From positions 186,001 through 250,000 of the forward strand of contig NZ_RJJQ01000003.1 in the NCBI RefSeq assembly GCF_003724155.1: a DNA stretch of 64,000 bases. The letters run 5' to 3'. Position numbers and translations under genes: made by a program. The notes below the pieces were generated by a model. It was not told the DNA's origin. It did not search any database and saw only the letters and a program-made list of their open reading frames with translations. Below, one piece after another: positions 42,473 to 51,382 of this stretch. How positions within the stretch are numbered: position 1 is the first letter of the stretch; each line of letters begins with the position of its first letter. This stretch comes from Flexivirga caeni (GTDB taxonomy: Bacteria > Actinomycetota > Actinomycetes > Actinomycetales > Dermatophilaceae).

Positions 42473-44269
42473 TCAGTCCTGCTTGTCGTGCGGTGCCGGG
42501 TGACCGTAGGCGTGTGACGCCCCGATCTCCTCGGCGCCACCGTGAATGTGCCCGGACTCCGCCTCGTCGGGGTGCGACTCGATCGCCTCGGTGGCGTGAC
42601 CGTCGTGGTGTGCTGCCGCCAGCTCCAGCGGGGTGACCGGCTCGATGCGGTCCTTGAAGAAGTAGTGCGAGACGCGGGCGCGGAGTCGTTCCTTGCGCGC
42701 ACCCTTGCGGCGCACCCCGTGCTCGTCGGTGGCCGGTGGCAGCCCCATCGGCTCCGGCGACACGAAGTCGACCAACCGCCAGCGCTGGTAGGCGTCCAGT
42801 TCCTGGTGCACCTCGAAGAAGCGGCCCTTCCCGGTGCGCATCAGGCGACCCGTTTCACGACCGTGCAGGAGCAGGTCACGGTCCGCACGCTGCAGCGACA
42901 GGCACAACCGTTTGACGACCCAGAACACGACGATCGGCGCGACGATCAGCGCGACCCGGAAGGTCTCGGTGATGTCGTCGATCGACAGGTCGAACTTGAT
43001 CGCGATGATGTCGTTGCCACATGCAGCGAACAGGATGCCGTAGAAGGTGATGGCTGCCATGCCGAGCCCGGTGCGGGTCGGCCGGTTGCGCGGGCGGTCC
43101 AGTAGGTGGTGTTCCTCGTTGTCGCCGGTCACCCACTTCTCGATGAACGGGTAGACGCCCATCACCGTCCACAGGATCGGGATCATCAAGATCGCCCCGA
43201 TCATGATGTTGAAGCTCCACGTGCGATGGAAGAGATTGAATTCCAGGAAGCCCGGCAACAATCGCAACGCACCGTCGGCGAAGCCCATATACCAGTCCGG
43301 CTGGGAGCCGGCGGTGATCATGGTGGGCTCGTAGGGGCCGTACATCCAGATCGGGTTGATCGAGACCAGGCCGGCGATCAGTGCGGTGACACCGAAGACC
43401 ACGAAGAAGAAGCCGCCGGCCTTGGCCGCGTAGACCGGCATCATCGGGAAGCCGACGACGTTCTTGTTGGTGCGGCCCGGCCCGGGGTACTGGGTGTGCT
43501 TGTGCACCATCACCAGGATGATGTGGGCCGTGAATAACCCGATCAGTGCCGCCGGCAGCAGCAACACGTGGATCGTGAAGAAACGGGGAATGATGTCCTG
43601 CCCCGGGAAGCCGCCGCCGAAGAGGAGGTAGCTGACGTAGGTGCCGATGACCGGGATGGACAGGATGAAGCCCTGCATGGCGCGGATGCCGGTGCCGGAG
43701 AGCAGGTCGTCGGGCAGCGAGTAGCCGATGAAGCCCTCGACCATGGCGAGCATCGCGAGCAGCAGCCCGATGATCCAGTTGATCTCGCGCGGCTTGCGGA
43801 ACGCGCCGGTGAAGAACACGCGGAACATGTGCAGCGCGATGGACACCACGAAGATCAGCGCGGACCAGTGGTGGATCTGCCGGATCAGCAGACCGCCCTT
43901 GACATCCATCGAGATGTGCACGGTCGAGGCGAATGCCTCGCTCATCTGCACGCCCTTGAGCGGCACGTAGGAGCCGGTGTACGTCGTCTCGCCCATGCTC
44001 GGCACGAACCAGAAGGTCAGGAAGGTGCCGCTGATCAGCAGGATGATCAGCGAGTACATCGCGATCTCGCCCAGCATGAACGACCAGTGGTCCGGGAAGA
44101 CCTTCTTCATCAGATAGCTGATGCCCTTGGCCGACCCCGTGCGCTCGTCAACCCAGCTGGCGACGGCGCCGACCGGGCCGCCGTCCTTGTTCGCGGGCGC
44201 GTCCTTCTTGTCGTCGGCACGCAGCGCGTCAGCTGTGCTGTGTGCCCTCTCCTGCCCGACAGCGGTCAT
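42473..44269 (-). CDS. qcrB: Cytochrome bc1 complex cytochrome b subunit
   Basis: Quinol-oxidising membrane subunit, 598 residues. Heme b ligands lie in the LLIRQIHHWSALIFVVSIAL helix and in FFTIHVLLLPAALIGLFTAH; the Q-site motif corresponding to PEWY appears as SQPDWYMGFADGAL. Actinobacterial QcrB proteins are longer than the mitochondrial form and have a soluble C-terminus; here it ends in a strikingly His-rich tail (ELAAAHHDGHATEAIESHPD, then HIHGG and HAYGHPAPH). Start overlaps the qcrA stop (TGATG). Target site of Q203-type inhibitors in mycobacteria. Confidence 0.97.
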   Translation of the reverse strand: MTAVGQERAHSTADALRADDKKDAPANKDGGPVGAVASWVDERTGSAKGISYLMKKVFPDHWSFMLGEIAMYSLIILLISGTFLTFWFVPSMGETTYTGSYVPLKGVQMSEAFASTVHISMDVKGGLLIRQIHHWSALIFVVSIALHMFRVFFTGAFRKPREINWIIGLLLAMLAMVEGFIGYSLPDDLLSGTGIRAMQGFILSIPVIGTYVSYLLFGGGFPGQDIIPRFFTIHVLLLPAALIGLFTAHIILVMVHKHTQYPGPGRTNKNVVGFPMMPVYAAKAGGFFFVVFGVTALIAGLVSINPIWMYGPYEPTMITAGSQPDWYMGFADGALRLLPGFLEFNLFHRTWSFNIMIGAILMIPILWTVMGVYPFIEKWVTGDNEEHHLLDRPRNRPTRTGLGMAAITFYGILFAACGNDIIAIKFDLSIDDITETFRVALIVAPIVVFWVVKRLCLSLQRADRDLLLHGRETGRLMRTGKGRFFEVHQELDAYQRWRLVDFVSPEPMGLPPATDEHGVRRKGARKERLRARVSHYFFKDRIEPVTPLELAAAHHDGHATEAIESHPDEAESGHIHGGAEEIGASHAYGHPAPHDKQD

Positions 44270-45411
44270 CAGCCACGCTCCCAGAAGCTCGGGCCGACCG
44301 GTTGTTCGAAACCGTGCGGCGCGTAGAGGTACCCGTCATCGTCCACTTCGATCTGCAGTTGCGGCAACGGCCGCTTCGCCGGTCCGAAGATGACCTTGCA
44401 GTCGTCGGCCACGTCGAAGGTCGACTGGTGACACGGGCACAACAGGTGGTGCGTGGTCTGCTCGTAGAGGCCCACCGAGCAGCCGACGTGGGTGCAGATC
44501 TTGGAGAAGGCGACGACGCCATTCAGGCCCCAGTCGCGCTCCCGCGCACTCTTGATGAGGTTCTCCTGCATCGCGATCAGGATGACTGCGGCCTTGACCT
44601 TCTCGTTGGACGGCTCGGGCGTGTCATTGATGCCTTCGGGCAGCACGTGGAACACCGAGCCGAGGGTGACATCGGACAGCCGGATCGCGGTGCCATCGGG
44701 GTCGCGCATCAACCGGCGTGGACGGGTCACCACCTTGCCGTCCCGCATCTCCGGCTTACCGTCGGCGTTCAGCACCGGCACACCGGTGTCCCAAAGAGTG
44801 GTCTTGAGGTCGTGCACGTCGCCGCGGATGGGGCCGAGACCGCCGATGAGCTGCAGGCCGAGCGGCACGGCGAAGATGCCGAGAGCGCCACCCAGTGTGT
44901 ACTTGATCAGCGGGCGCCGGTTGATCTGCGACCCTTCGGCGCCGCCGCTCATGACCGCGACGAATCCGGCGCGGGCCTCGTCACTGGAACGCATCGGGTG
45001 ACGTTCTTCGACGACTTCCTCGTCGGGCATCAGCGTCTTGGCCCAGTGGATCGCGCCGAGGCCGATGCCGAGTAGTGAAAGCGCCAGGGTCACGCCGAGG
45101 GCGACATTGAGTGCGTGCACCTTGCCGAGGATCGGCAGGATCACATCGGCGTCCTTGCCGATCATCGCGTAGGCGATGACGAACAGCACGGTCGCGACCA
45201 TCGAGATGGTGAAGAGCGCGGCCACCTGTCGTTCACTGCGCTTCGCAGCGGCCGGGTCGGTGTCGCCGAGGCGGTGCACATGCGGCGGCAGGCCCGGGTT
45301 CTCGAAGTGGGCGGGCGCGTGCTGCTCATCGCGGGTCGCGACTGCACTGCCCGACTCGTCCTGGCTCACGGCGGGCTCCTTCGGGATCGAGGCGTCGGTG
45401 TCGTCAGTCAT
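44269..45411 (-). CDS. qcrA: Cytochrome bc1 complex Rieske iron-sulfur subunit
   Basis: A 380-residue actinobacterial Rieske protein with three N-terminal membrane segments (VAALFTISMVATVLFVIAYA, LNVALGVTLALSLLGIGLGA, YTLGGALGIFAVPLGLQLIG) and a C-terminal 2Fe-2S domain. Cluster motifs: CTHVGCSVG and CPCHQSTFD (Cys-His pairs). The cluster is probably supplied by ErpA. Overlaps qcrC upstream and qcrB downstream by single-base TGATG junctions, so the three are translationally coupled. Confidence 0.97.
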   Translation of the reverse strand: MTDDTDASIPKEPAVSQDESGSAVATRDEQHAPAHFENPGLPPHVHRLGDTDPAAAKRSERQVAALFTISMVATVLFVIAYAMIGKDADVILPILGKVHALNVALGVTLALSLLGIGLGAIHWAKTLMPDEEVVEERHPMRSSDEARAGFVAVMSGGAEGSQINRRPLIKYTLGGALGIFAVPLGLQLIGGLGPIRGDVHDLKTTLWDTGVPVLNADGKPEMRDGKVVTRPRRLMRDPDGTAIRLSDVTLGSVFHVLPEGINDTPEPSNEKVKAAVILIAMQENLIKSARERDWGLNGVVAFSKICTHVGCSVGLYEQTTHHLLCPCHQSTFDVADDCKVIFGPAKRPLPQLQIEVDDDGYLYAPHGFEQPVGPSFWERG

Positions 45412-46190
45412 CAGGCGGCCTTCTTACCGAGCCAGATGGCGATCAGGATCAGCACGCCGATGCCGAAGGTCCAGGCGAACAGGCCCTCGGGCACCGGGCC
45501 GAGGTTGCCCAAACTCCAGCCGCCGGGGCTGGGCTCAGTCTTGACGTTCTGCAGGAAGGAGATGATGTCCTTCTTGTCCTGCGGGCTGAGGTTGGAGTTG
45601 TTGAAGACCGGCATCGACTGTGGGCCGGTGAGCATCGCCTCGTACATGTGCCGGCCCGACACGTCCATCAGGCTCGGCGCGAACTTGCCGCGGGTCAGCG
45701 CACCGCCGGAGCCGGCGAAGTTGTGACACATGGCGCAGTTGACGCGGAACAATTCGCCACCCTTGGCAATGTCGCCGCCGCCGCTGGTCAGGCTACTGGG
45801 GGGAATCCCGGGGCCGACCCCGAGAGAGGCGACGTAAGCGGCCAGCTGGGAGATCTCCTCACTGCTGAACTGCACCTTGCCCTGCCGTGCTTGCACCGCG
45901 GGGTTGGCCAGCGGCATACGGCCCGTGCCGACCTGGAAGTCGACCGCTGCGGCGCCGACGCCCACCAGCGACGGGCCGCCGTCACCACCGGCCGCTTCGA
46001 GACCGTGACAGGTGGCACAGTTGGCCAGGAAGAGGTTGTGACCGGCCGCGACAGCCTGGGTGTCACCGCTGGCCGCGTCGGCGTTCTTCGGGGCGAATGC
46101 CGCGTAGAGACCGCCGGTCAGGATCAGGCCCAGCAGCAGCACAACCGCTATTGCTGCCGGATGGCGGCGGCGGGCAACGAGGGAACTCAC
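45411..46190 (-). CDS. qcrC: Diheme cytochrome c subunit of the bc1 complex
   Basis: A 259-residue membrane-anchored cytochrome cc. An N-terminal signal anchor (AIAVVLLLGLILTGGLYAAF), two heme c sites CATCH (near residue 61) and CAMCH (near 162), Met ligands in GRMPL and SMPVF, and a C-terminal membrane helix ending GKKAA. It replaces soluble cytochrome c and hands electrons directly to CtaC. GTG 46190 was chosen because it gives a short positively charged n-region (VSSLVARRRHP). Confidence 0.96.
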   Translation of the reverse strand: MSSLVARRRHPAAIAVVLLLGLILTGGLYAAFAPKNADAASGDTQAVAAGHNLFLANCATCHGLEAAGGDGGPSLVGVGAAAVDFQVGTGRMPLANPAVQARQGKVQFSSEEISQLAAYVASLGVGPGIPPSSLTSGGGDIAKGGELFRVNCAMCHNFAGSGGALTRGKFAPSLMDVSGRHMYEAMLTGPQSMPVFNNSNLSPQDKKDIISFLQNVKTEPSPGGWSLGNLGPVPEGLFAWTFGIGVLILIAIWLGKKAA

Positions 46191-46248
46191 GAAGTCGTCC
46201 TGTCGTCGGGGGTGGAGTAGTGGATGAGCAACATCGGAACGCTCCTCA

Positions 46249-46911
46249 TCACTTGAGCAGGTAGATGGTCGCGAACAGGGCGATCCAGACGACATCGACG
46301 AAGTGCCAGTAGTAGGACACGACGATCGCGCCGGTGACTTGGTGGTGGGTGAACTTCTTGGCGGTGAAGGTGCGGCCGATGATGAGCAGGAAGGCCATCA
46401 GGCCGCCGGTGACGTGCAGCGCGTGGAAGCCGGTCGTCATGTAGAACATCGAGCCGTAGGCGTCGGAGTTCAGCGAGATGCCGTCGCCGAACATGTTCGA
46501 GTATTCGAGGACCTGGCCGGAGACGAAGATCGCACCGAAGAGGAAGGCCAGGACGTACCACTCGCGCATGCCCCAGGTGGTCACCTGCCACAGCCGGCCG
46601 TCGCGGTGCGGCTTGCCCGCCTCCGCCTTGAACACGCCGAACTGGCACCAGACCGAGGAGATCACCAGGATGCAGGTGTTGCCGAAGGCATAGCCGACCT
46701 CGAGGTGGCTGGTGCGTTCGTGCCACAGCGGCCCGGCGACGGAGCGAATGGTGAAGTACATCGCGAACAGCCCCGCGAAGAACATCAACTCACTGGCCAG
46801 CCACACCATGGTGCCGACTGCCGTCAGGTTGGGTCGACTGACAGGTCCATGACCTGCCGGGATCCGGGAATCGCTCGTATGAGCCGTCGTTGCGGTCGCC
46901 ACGATCGCCAT
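46249..46911 (-). CDS. ctaE: Cytochrome c oxidase subunit III
   Basis: A 220-residue membrane subunit with five helices, missing the first two of the mitochondrial form as usual in actinobacteria. Landmarks: [20 protein letters not shown] with the conserved Glu, [20 protein letters not shown], and [20 protein letters not shown]. First gene of the ctaE-qcrCAB operon. Divergent from the receiver-domain gene across 182 bp that should contain its promoter. Confidence 0.96.
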   Translation of the reverse strand: MAIVATATTAHTSDSRIPAGHGPVSRPNLTAVGTMVWLASELMFFAGLFAMYFTIRSVAGPLWHERTSHLEVGYAFGNTCILVISSVWCQFGVFKAEAGKPHRDGRLWQVTTWGMREWYVLAFLFGAIFVSGQVLEYSNMFGDGISLNSDAYGSMFYMTTGFHALHVTGGLMAFLLIIGRTFTAKKFTHHQVTGAIVVSYYWHFVDVVWIALFATIYLLK

Positions 46912-47093
46912 TATGGCCCTAACCGGCCCGGCGCGCGCGCGCGACCCCCTAGCGAGTTCTGTTTCGTGTCAGCCGAACTGCGAGATGGTGCGGCGGCGGC
47001 GAGAATCGGCCCGGCATTCTTAGGTGCGCCTTCCTCCAGGACAACGCCCGGCTGCCGTCATACGTTCCCGCCCGGGCCAGTAGCATCCTGGGT

Positions 47094-47537
47094 ATGACGT
47101 CCTCCTCCGCAGTGGCACCCGCGGGCAATGCGACCGACGCGGTGCGTCACCTCACCGTCCTGCTCTACAGCGATGACATCGCCACTCGCGATGCGGTCCG
47201 GCTGGGTGTCGGCCGCCGGCCGGCGAAGGATGTGGAGATCGACAGCTGGCGTGAGTGCGCGACCCCCGCGGCGGTTGTCGAGGCCGTCGACAACGAGCGC
47301 TACGACCTGCTGATCCTCGACGGGGAGGCAGCGAAGCTGGGCGGTCTGGGCCTCTGCCGGCAGCTGAAGAACGAAGTCTTCGACTGTCCGCCGGTGCTGG
47401 TGCTGACCGGCCGTCCGTCCGATGGCTGGCTCGCGGTGTGGTCGCAGTGCGACGCGGCGGTTCCGCACCCGATCGACCCGCTGGCGATCGGGTCGGCGAT
47501 CGCCGACCTGGCGCGCCGCGGTCCTGTCGGCGGCTGA
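47094..47537 (+). CDS. Atypical response-regulator receiver protein
   Basis: A 147-residue stand-alone receiver-like domain: HLTVLLYSDDIATRDAVRLG (acidic pair SDD), YDLLILDGEAAKLGG (phospho-acceptor-like Asp), PPVLVLTGRPSDGW (conserved Thr) and AAVPHPIDPLAIGSAI, where the invariant Lys of the KP motif is replaced by His. Phosphorylation chemistry may therefore be lost. It has no output domain. It precedes trpD by 10 nt and may be co-transcribed; similar genes next to ctaE are known in actinobacteria, function unknown. Confidence 0.75.
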   Translation: MTSSSAVAPAGNATDAVRHLTVLLYSDDIATRDAVRLGVGRRPAKDVEIDSWRECATPAAVVEAVDNERYDLLILDGEAAKLGGLGLCRQLKNEVFDCPPVLVLTGRPSDGWLAVWSQCDAAVPHPIDPLAIGSAIADLARRGPVGG

Positions 47538-47547
47538 GGGCGCTCGG

Positions 47548-48621
47548 ATGGCAGCCGACGTCTCCTGGCCACGACTGCTGAACACGCTGCTGGACGGTGT
47601 CGACCTGTCCACCTCCGAGACCGAGTGGGCGATGAACCGGATCATGTCCGGGGAGGCGACCGGCTCGCAGATCGCCGGATTTCTGGTGGCATTGCGCGCC
47701 AAGGGGGAGACCGCCCCCGAGTTGCGGGGTCTCGCGGACGAGATGATCCGGCACGCGGTGCCGATCGAGGTGCCGGGCCGGACCCTCGACATCGTCGGGA
47801 CGGGCGGCGACGGCGCACACACGGTCAACATCTCCACGATGTCCGCGATCGTGGCTGCCGGTGCTGGTGTCACGCTGGTCAAGCACGGCAATCGGGCGGC
47901 ATCGTCCAGTTCGGGTGCCGCGGACGTGCTGGAAGCCCTCGGCATCCGGCTGGACCTCACGGCGCCCCAGGTCGCCCACGTGGCGCGGGAGGCGGGCATC
48001 ACCTTCTGTTTCGCGCAGACCTTCCACCCGTCGTTCCGCTTCACGGCGCCGACGCGCAGCGAGCTCGGCGTCCGCACGGCGTTCAACGTGCTCGGCCCGC
48101 TGACCAATCCGGCGGGTCCGCGCTACGCCTCGATCGGCGCTGCCGACCCGCGCATGCTGCCGCTCATGGCGGGGGTGTTCGCCGACCGCCGTCGCAATGC
48201 CGCAGTGTCCCGCGGCGACGACGGTCTGGACGAGGTGACGGTGACGACCACCTCGACCGTCCACTGGGTCAGTGACGGCGAGGTCAGCGTCCACTCCATC
48301 GATCCGCGCGACCACGGCGTGAGCATCGCGCAGCTGGAGGCGCTGCGCGGGGGAGACGCGGCATACAACGCGCAGGTCGCCCGCGACGTGCTCGCCGGTG
48401 CTCCCGGTGCGGTGCGGGACGCCGTCGTGCTCAACGCCGGACTTGCGCTGGCAGTCGTGGCTGCGGGGGAGCAGCAGGGCCGGTTCGGCGGATATGACGA
48501 CCTGAACGCGGCGCTGGACGCGGGTATGGCGCAGGCGCGTCAGTCGATCGACACCGGCTCCGCCGCGGCAGTGGTCGACCGCTGGGCCGTGGCCACCGAG
48601 CAGGTCCGGGCGTCGGCCTAG
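47548..48621 (+). CDS. trpD: Anthranilate phosphoribosyltransferase
   Basis: Second step of tryptophan synthesis: anthranilate plus PRPP to phosphoribosylanthranilate. 357 residues. PRPP motif DIVGTGGDGAHTVNISTMSA (about 79-98), KHGNRAASSSSGAADVLEAL, and anthranilate-site GPLTNPAGP plus FAQTFHPSFR. ATG 47548 gives MAADVSWPRLLN. Not in a trp operon; sits beside the respiratory genes, as in mycobacteria. Its TAG overlaps the stop of the convergent Lrp-type gene (shared CTAG). Confidence 0.95.
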   Translation: MAADVSWPRLLNTLLDGVDLSTSETEWAMNRIMSGEATGSQIAGFLVALRAKGETAPELRGLADEMIRHAVPIEVPGRTLDIVGTGGDGAHTVNISTMSAIVAAGAGVTLVKHGNRAASSSSGAADVLEALGIRLDLTAPQVAHVAREAGITFCFAQTFHPSFRFTAPTRSELGVRTAFNVLGPLTNPAGPRYASIGAADPRMLPLMAGVFADRRRNAAVSRGDDGLDEVTVTTTSTVHWVSDGEVSVHSIDPRDHGVSIAQLEALRGGDAAYNAQVARDVLAGAPGAVRDAVVLNAGLALAVVAAGEQQGRFGGYDDLNAALDAGMAQARQSIDTGSAAAVVDRWAVATEQVRASA

Positions 48622-48899
48622 TCGTCCAGGCCGATGGCGAAGGCCGCGCCGAGGTCCTGGCTGGAGTAGGTGCGGAACGCGATGTGTGTCTGGGAGTCGC
48701 GCACGCCCTCGACCTTGTTGAGCCGGTCGGCGATGACGTCGGCGAAATCCTCGTGCCGGGGCACGCGCGCAACCGCGATCAGGTCGATGTCACCGGTGAC
48801 GCTGTAGACCTCGGCGATGCCGTCGATCTCGCAGATCTCCTGGGCAACTTCGGGGATGCGGTGCACGTCCGCCTTGATCATCACGATCGCAGAAATCAT
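48618..48899 (-). CDS. Lrp/AsnC ligand-binding domain protein (RAM domain only)
   Basis: A 93-residue stand-alone RAM domain without the HTH: MISAIVMIKADVHRIPEVAQ, IDGIAEVYSVTGDIDLIAVA, EDFADVIADRLNKVEGVRDS, HIAFRTYSSQDLGAAFAIGL. RAM domains bind amino acids and form octamers, and stand-alone copies may tune Lrp-type regulators or enzymes. Its position against trpD suggests amino acid sensing, but that is only context. Tail-to-tail overlap with trpD by a shared CTAG. Confidence 0.88.
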   Translation of the reverse strand: MISAIVMIKADVHRIPEVAQEICEIDGIAEVYSVTGDIDLIAVARVPRHEDFADVIADRLNKVEGVRDSQTHIAFRTYSSQDLGAAFAIGLDD

Positions 48900-48918
48900 G
48901 GACGTCAGCTTAGAGGCA

Positions 48919-50664
48919 CTACGCCGTCGCCCGGCGGCGCACGGTGGACTCCTCGAAGCCCACGGCGTTGCCGCGATCGAGGGTGTGGTCGAGATCGGCC
49001 TGCGCGCCGGCCGCGCCGCCGACCGGGCAGATCCACACCCCGTCGATGTCGACCAGACGGACGCCGGGCTGTTCCAGCCAGCGCAGCACCTTCTCGGTTT
49101 CCTCGGGTAGGGCGGCCGGCACGGGCGCCTCGGGCCGCCGGACGTGCTCGGCGCTCTCGCGCAGCGCCGCGATGTAGCTGCGGGTGTCGGCGCGCGGCGG
49201 GCACACCGTGGCGCCGGCGAAGCGGCCGTAGCGCACGCAGGTGAACTCCCAGCCGCCACCGACGGCCGGGGCCGCGGCGACGATCTCCGGGCTGGTGGCC
49301 AGCGGGGTCATCCGCTGGGTGCGCGCCGCGGCACGCACCAGGGCGAGCATCCGGTCGCGGACCACCGCGGCGTCCTCGAAGCGCTCGTCGGAGGCGAGCC
49401 GGTCGAGCCGCGCGCCGAGAGCTGCGAGCACCTCGTGGCCGTCGCCGCCGAGCGCGTCGGCGACCCGGCGTGCCACCACCGCGTAGTCGTCGGGTGACTG
49501 ACGGCCCTCGCAGGGCGCGCCGCAGCGGCCCATCTCGGCGAGGGCGCAGGCGGATCCGCTCGCCGCGCGGCTGAGCCGTTTGGTGCACTGCCGCAACGGC
49601 ACCACCTCGTGCACTGCCGCGACGGCCTCCTCGGCGCCGCCTCGGGAGCCGAACGGTCCGGCGTAGGTCGCCCCGTCGTCCTTGACCGCACGGACGATGG
49701 ACAGCCGGGGGAACGGCTCGGCCGTGAGCTTGACCCACATCGCCCGCTCCGGGTGCCGGGAGCGGCGGTTGTAGCGCGGCTTGTGCTCGGCGATCAGCCG
49801 CAGCTCGCGCACCTGGGCCTCCAGCGTCGTCTGGCACACGATCGGCGTGACCGACGTCGCCAGCCGGACCATCTCGGCCATCCGGGTGCGCTGCTCGCTG
49901 GCGGTGAAATAGCTGCGCACCCGTCGCTTGATGTCGACCGAGGTGCCGATGTAGAGAGGCTCGCCGTGCTCGTCCTTGAAGACGTAGACGCCCGGTGCCG
50001 ACGGCAGGGTGTCGGCCAGGAACCGCTTGCGGCGCTGCTGCGGCGTCACCCGCGAGGAGTAGGACCGCAGCTCCTCCAGGGTGTGCACGCCGAGGTTGCC
50101 CACCCTCTCTATGAGTCCGTGCAGCACGTCGACAGTCGCCTGCGCGTCGTGCAGCGCCCGGTGGTCGGGGGTGACCCGCGTGCCGAAGACACGCGCCAGG
50201 GAGGACAGCTTGTGGTTGGGCGCCTCGTCGCGGGTGACCAGCTGGCGTGCCAGGTGCACGGTGTCCAGGACGGTGCTGTTGGGCCAGGCGAGTCCGAGCC
50301 GCTCGCAATTGACCTTCAGGAAGGTGATGTCGAACCGCGCGTTGTGCGCCACGAGCACCGCGTCGCCAATGAACTCCAGGAACGCCGGCATCGCCTGGCC
50401 GATGTGCGGCGCGGACGCCACCATCGGGTCGGTGATGCCGGTGAGCACCGAGATGAAGGCCGGGATCGGCTCACCGGGGTTGACGAGCGTCTGGAACTCG
50501 CCGAGCACCTCGCCGCCGCGGACCTTCACCGCGCCGATCTCGGTGATGCGGCAGTCGGTCGGGCTGCCACCGGTCGTCTCCAGGTCGAGGACGACGAAGG
50601 TGACCTCGGCCAGCGGGGTGCCGAGGTCGTCGAAAGTCGCCTGGATGGCTGCCGGGGTCGTCAT
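48919..50664 (-). CDS. DEDDh 3'-5' exonuclease fused to a GIY-YIG (UvrC/Cho-like) nuclease
   Basis: A 581-residue fusion. Residues ~20-185 form a DnaQ-like exonuclease: VVLDLETTGG (DxE), LVAHNARFDITFLK, HRALHDAQATVDVL (last His/Asp). Residues ~215-300 form a GIY-YIG domain: PGVYVFKDEHGEPLYIGTSV, RRVRSYF, then UvrC-like KPRYN and CTKRL regions with Cys-rich SACALAEMGRCGAPCEG. The same fusion is known in actinobacteria (Rv2191 by recall) and likely takes part in DNA repair; it lacks the UvrB-binding and RNase H-like nuclease halves of true UvrC. ATG 50664. Confidence 0.92.
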   Translation of the reverse strand: MTTPAAIQATFDDLGTPLAEVTFVVLDLETTGGSPTDCRITEIGAVKVRGGEVLGEFQTLVNPGEPIPAFISVLTGITDPMVASAPHIGQAMPAFLEFIGDAVLVAHNARFDITFLKVNCERLGLAWPNSTVLDTVHLARQLVTRDEAPNHKLSSLARVFGTRVTPDHRALHDAQATVDVLHGLIERVGNLGVHTLEELRSYSSRVTPQQRRKRFLADTLPSAPGVYVFKDEHGEPLYIGTSVDIKRRVRSYFTASEQRTRMAEMVRLATSVTPIVCQTTLEAQVRELRLIAEHKPRYNRRSRHPERAMWVKLTAEPFPRLSIVRAVKDDGATYAGPFGSRGGAEEAVAAVHEVVPLRQCTKRLSRAASGSACALAEMGRCGAPCEGRQSPDDYAVVARRVADALGGDGHEVLAALGARLDRLASDERFEDAAVVRDRMLALVRAAARTQRMTPLATSPEIVAAAPAVGGGWEFTCVRYGRFAGATVCPPRADTRSYIAALRESAEHVRRPEAPVPAALPEETEKVLRWLEQPGVRLVDIDGVWICPVGGAAGAQADLDHTLDRGNAVGFEESTVRRRATA

Positions 50665-50712
50665 ACCCACGAACGTAGGTGTGCGGTATGACAATCCACG
50701 CAAGGCGCACCG

Positions 50713-51309
50713 TCAGCCGGTCAGCAGGAGCACGGCGACGGTGAGCATCGTGACGCCGATCAGCACGTCGAGGACGCGCCAGGTGACCGGCCGGCTCATC
50801 AGCGGGGCGGCGAGGCGGGCGCCATACCCGATGGTCGTGAACCAGCCGATGCTGCCCAGGCAGGCGCCGGCCGCGAACCACCAGCGGCCGGTGGCTCCCT
50901 GCTGGTTGGCGACGTTGCCGAGCAGGAGCACCGTGTCGAGGTAGACGTGCGGGTTGAGGAAGGTGATCGCGAGTGCGGCACCCACCACCGAGCCCCGGCT
51001 CGCGGCGCCCTGTGAGGTCAGCGTGCGTGGGTGGCGGGCGGCCAGCAGGGAGCGGACCCCGAACCAGACGAGGTATGCCGCGCCGGCCCAGCGGCATACC
51101 TCCAGGACGGTCGGGTGACTGCGGATCACCGCACCCACGCCCGCGACGCCGGCGTTGATCAGCGAGACGTCGCCGGCGATGCAGATCAGCACGACGTAGC
51201 CGATGTGCTGGCGCACGAGGCCCTGGCGCAGCACGAAGGCGTTCTGGGCGCCGATGGCGGTGATGAGCGACAGGCCGGTCACCAGGCCGGTCAGCAGGAC
51301 GGGAAACAT
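50713..51309 (-). CDS. LysE/ArgO family amino acid exporter
   Basis: A 198-residue membrane protein with six helices, start MFPVLLTGLVTGLSLITAIG, then AQNAFVLRQGLVRQHIGYVV, GAAYLVWFGVRSLLAAR and FLNPHVYLDTVLLLGNVANQ. These are the family hallmarks of LysE/ArgO, which export L-lysine or L-arginine. Divergent from an ArgP/LysG-type LysR regulator across 73 bp, the classical exporter/regulator pair, so it is likely induced by intracellular basic amino acids. Confidence 0.94.
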   Translation of the reverse strand: MFPVLLTGLVTGLSLITAIGAQNAFVLRQGLVRQHIGYVVLICIAGDVSLINAGVAGVGAVIRSHPTVLEVCRWAGAAYLVWFGVRSLLAARHPRTLTSQGAASRGSVVGAALAITFLNPHVYLDTVLLLGNVANQQGATGRWWFAAGACLGSIGWFTTIGYGARLAAPLMSRPVTWRVLDVLIGVTMLTVAVLLLTG

Positions 51310-51382
51310 GATGCGGCCACCGTAGGAAGCGGTCGCTCATGCAGTCCACCGAAAGATTCTGATGAACCATTAGCATCTCTTC

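Noticed and set aside
46912-47093. Alternating GC tract (gcgcgcgcgcg) upstream of ctaE as a regulatory Z-DNA element
   Set aside because: Only about 11 nt long and expected by chance in this base composition; no further support.
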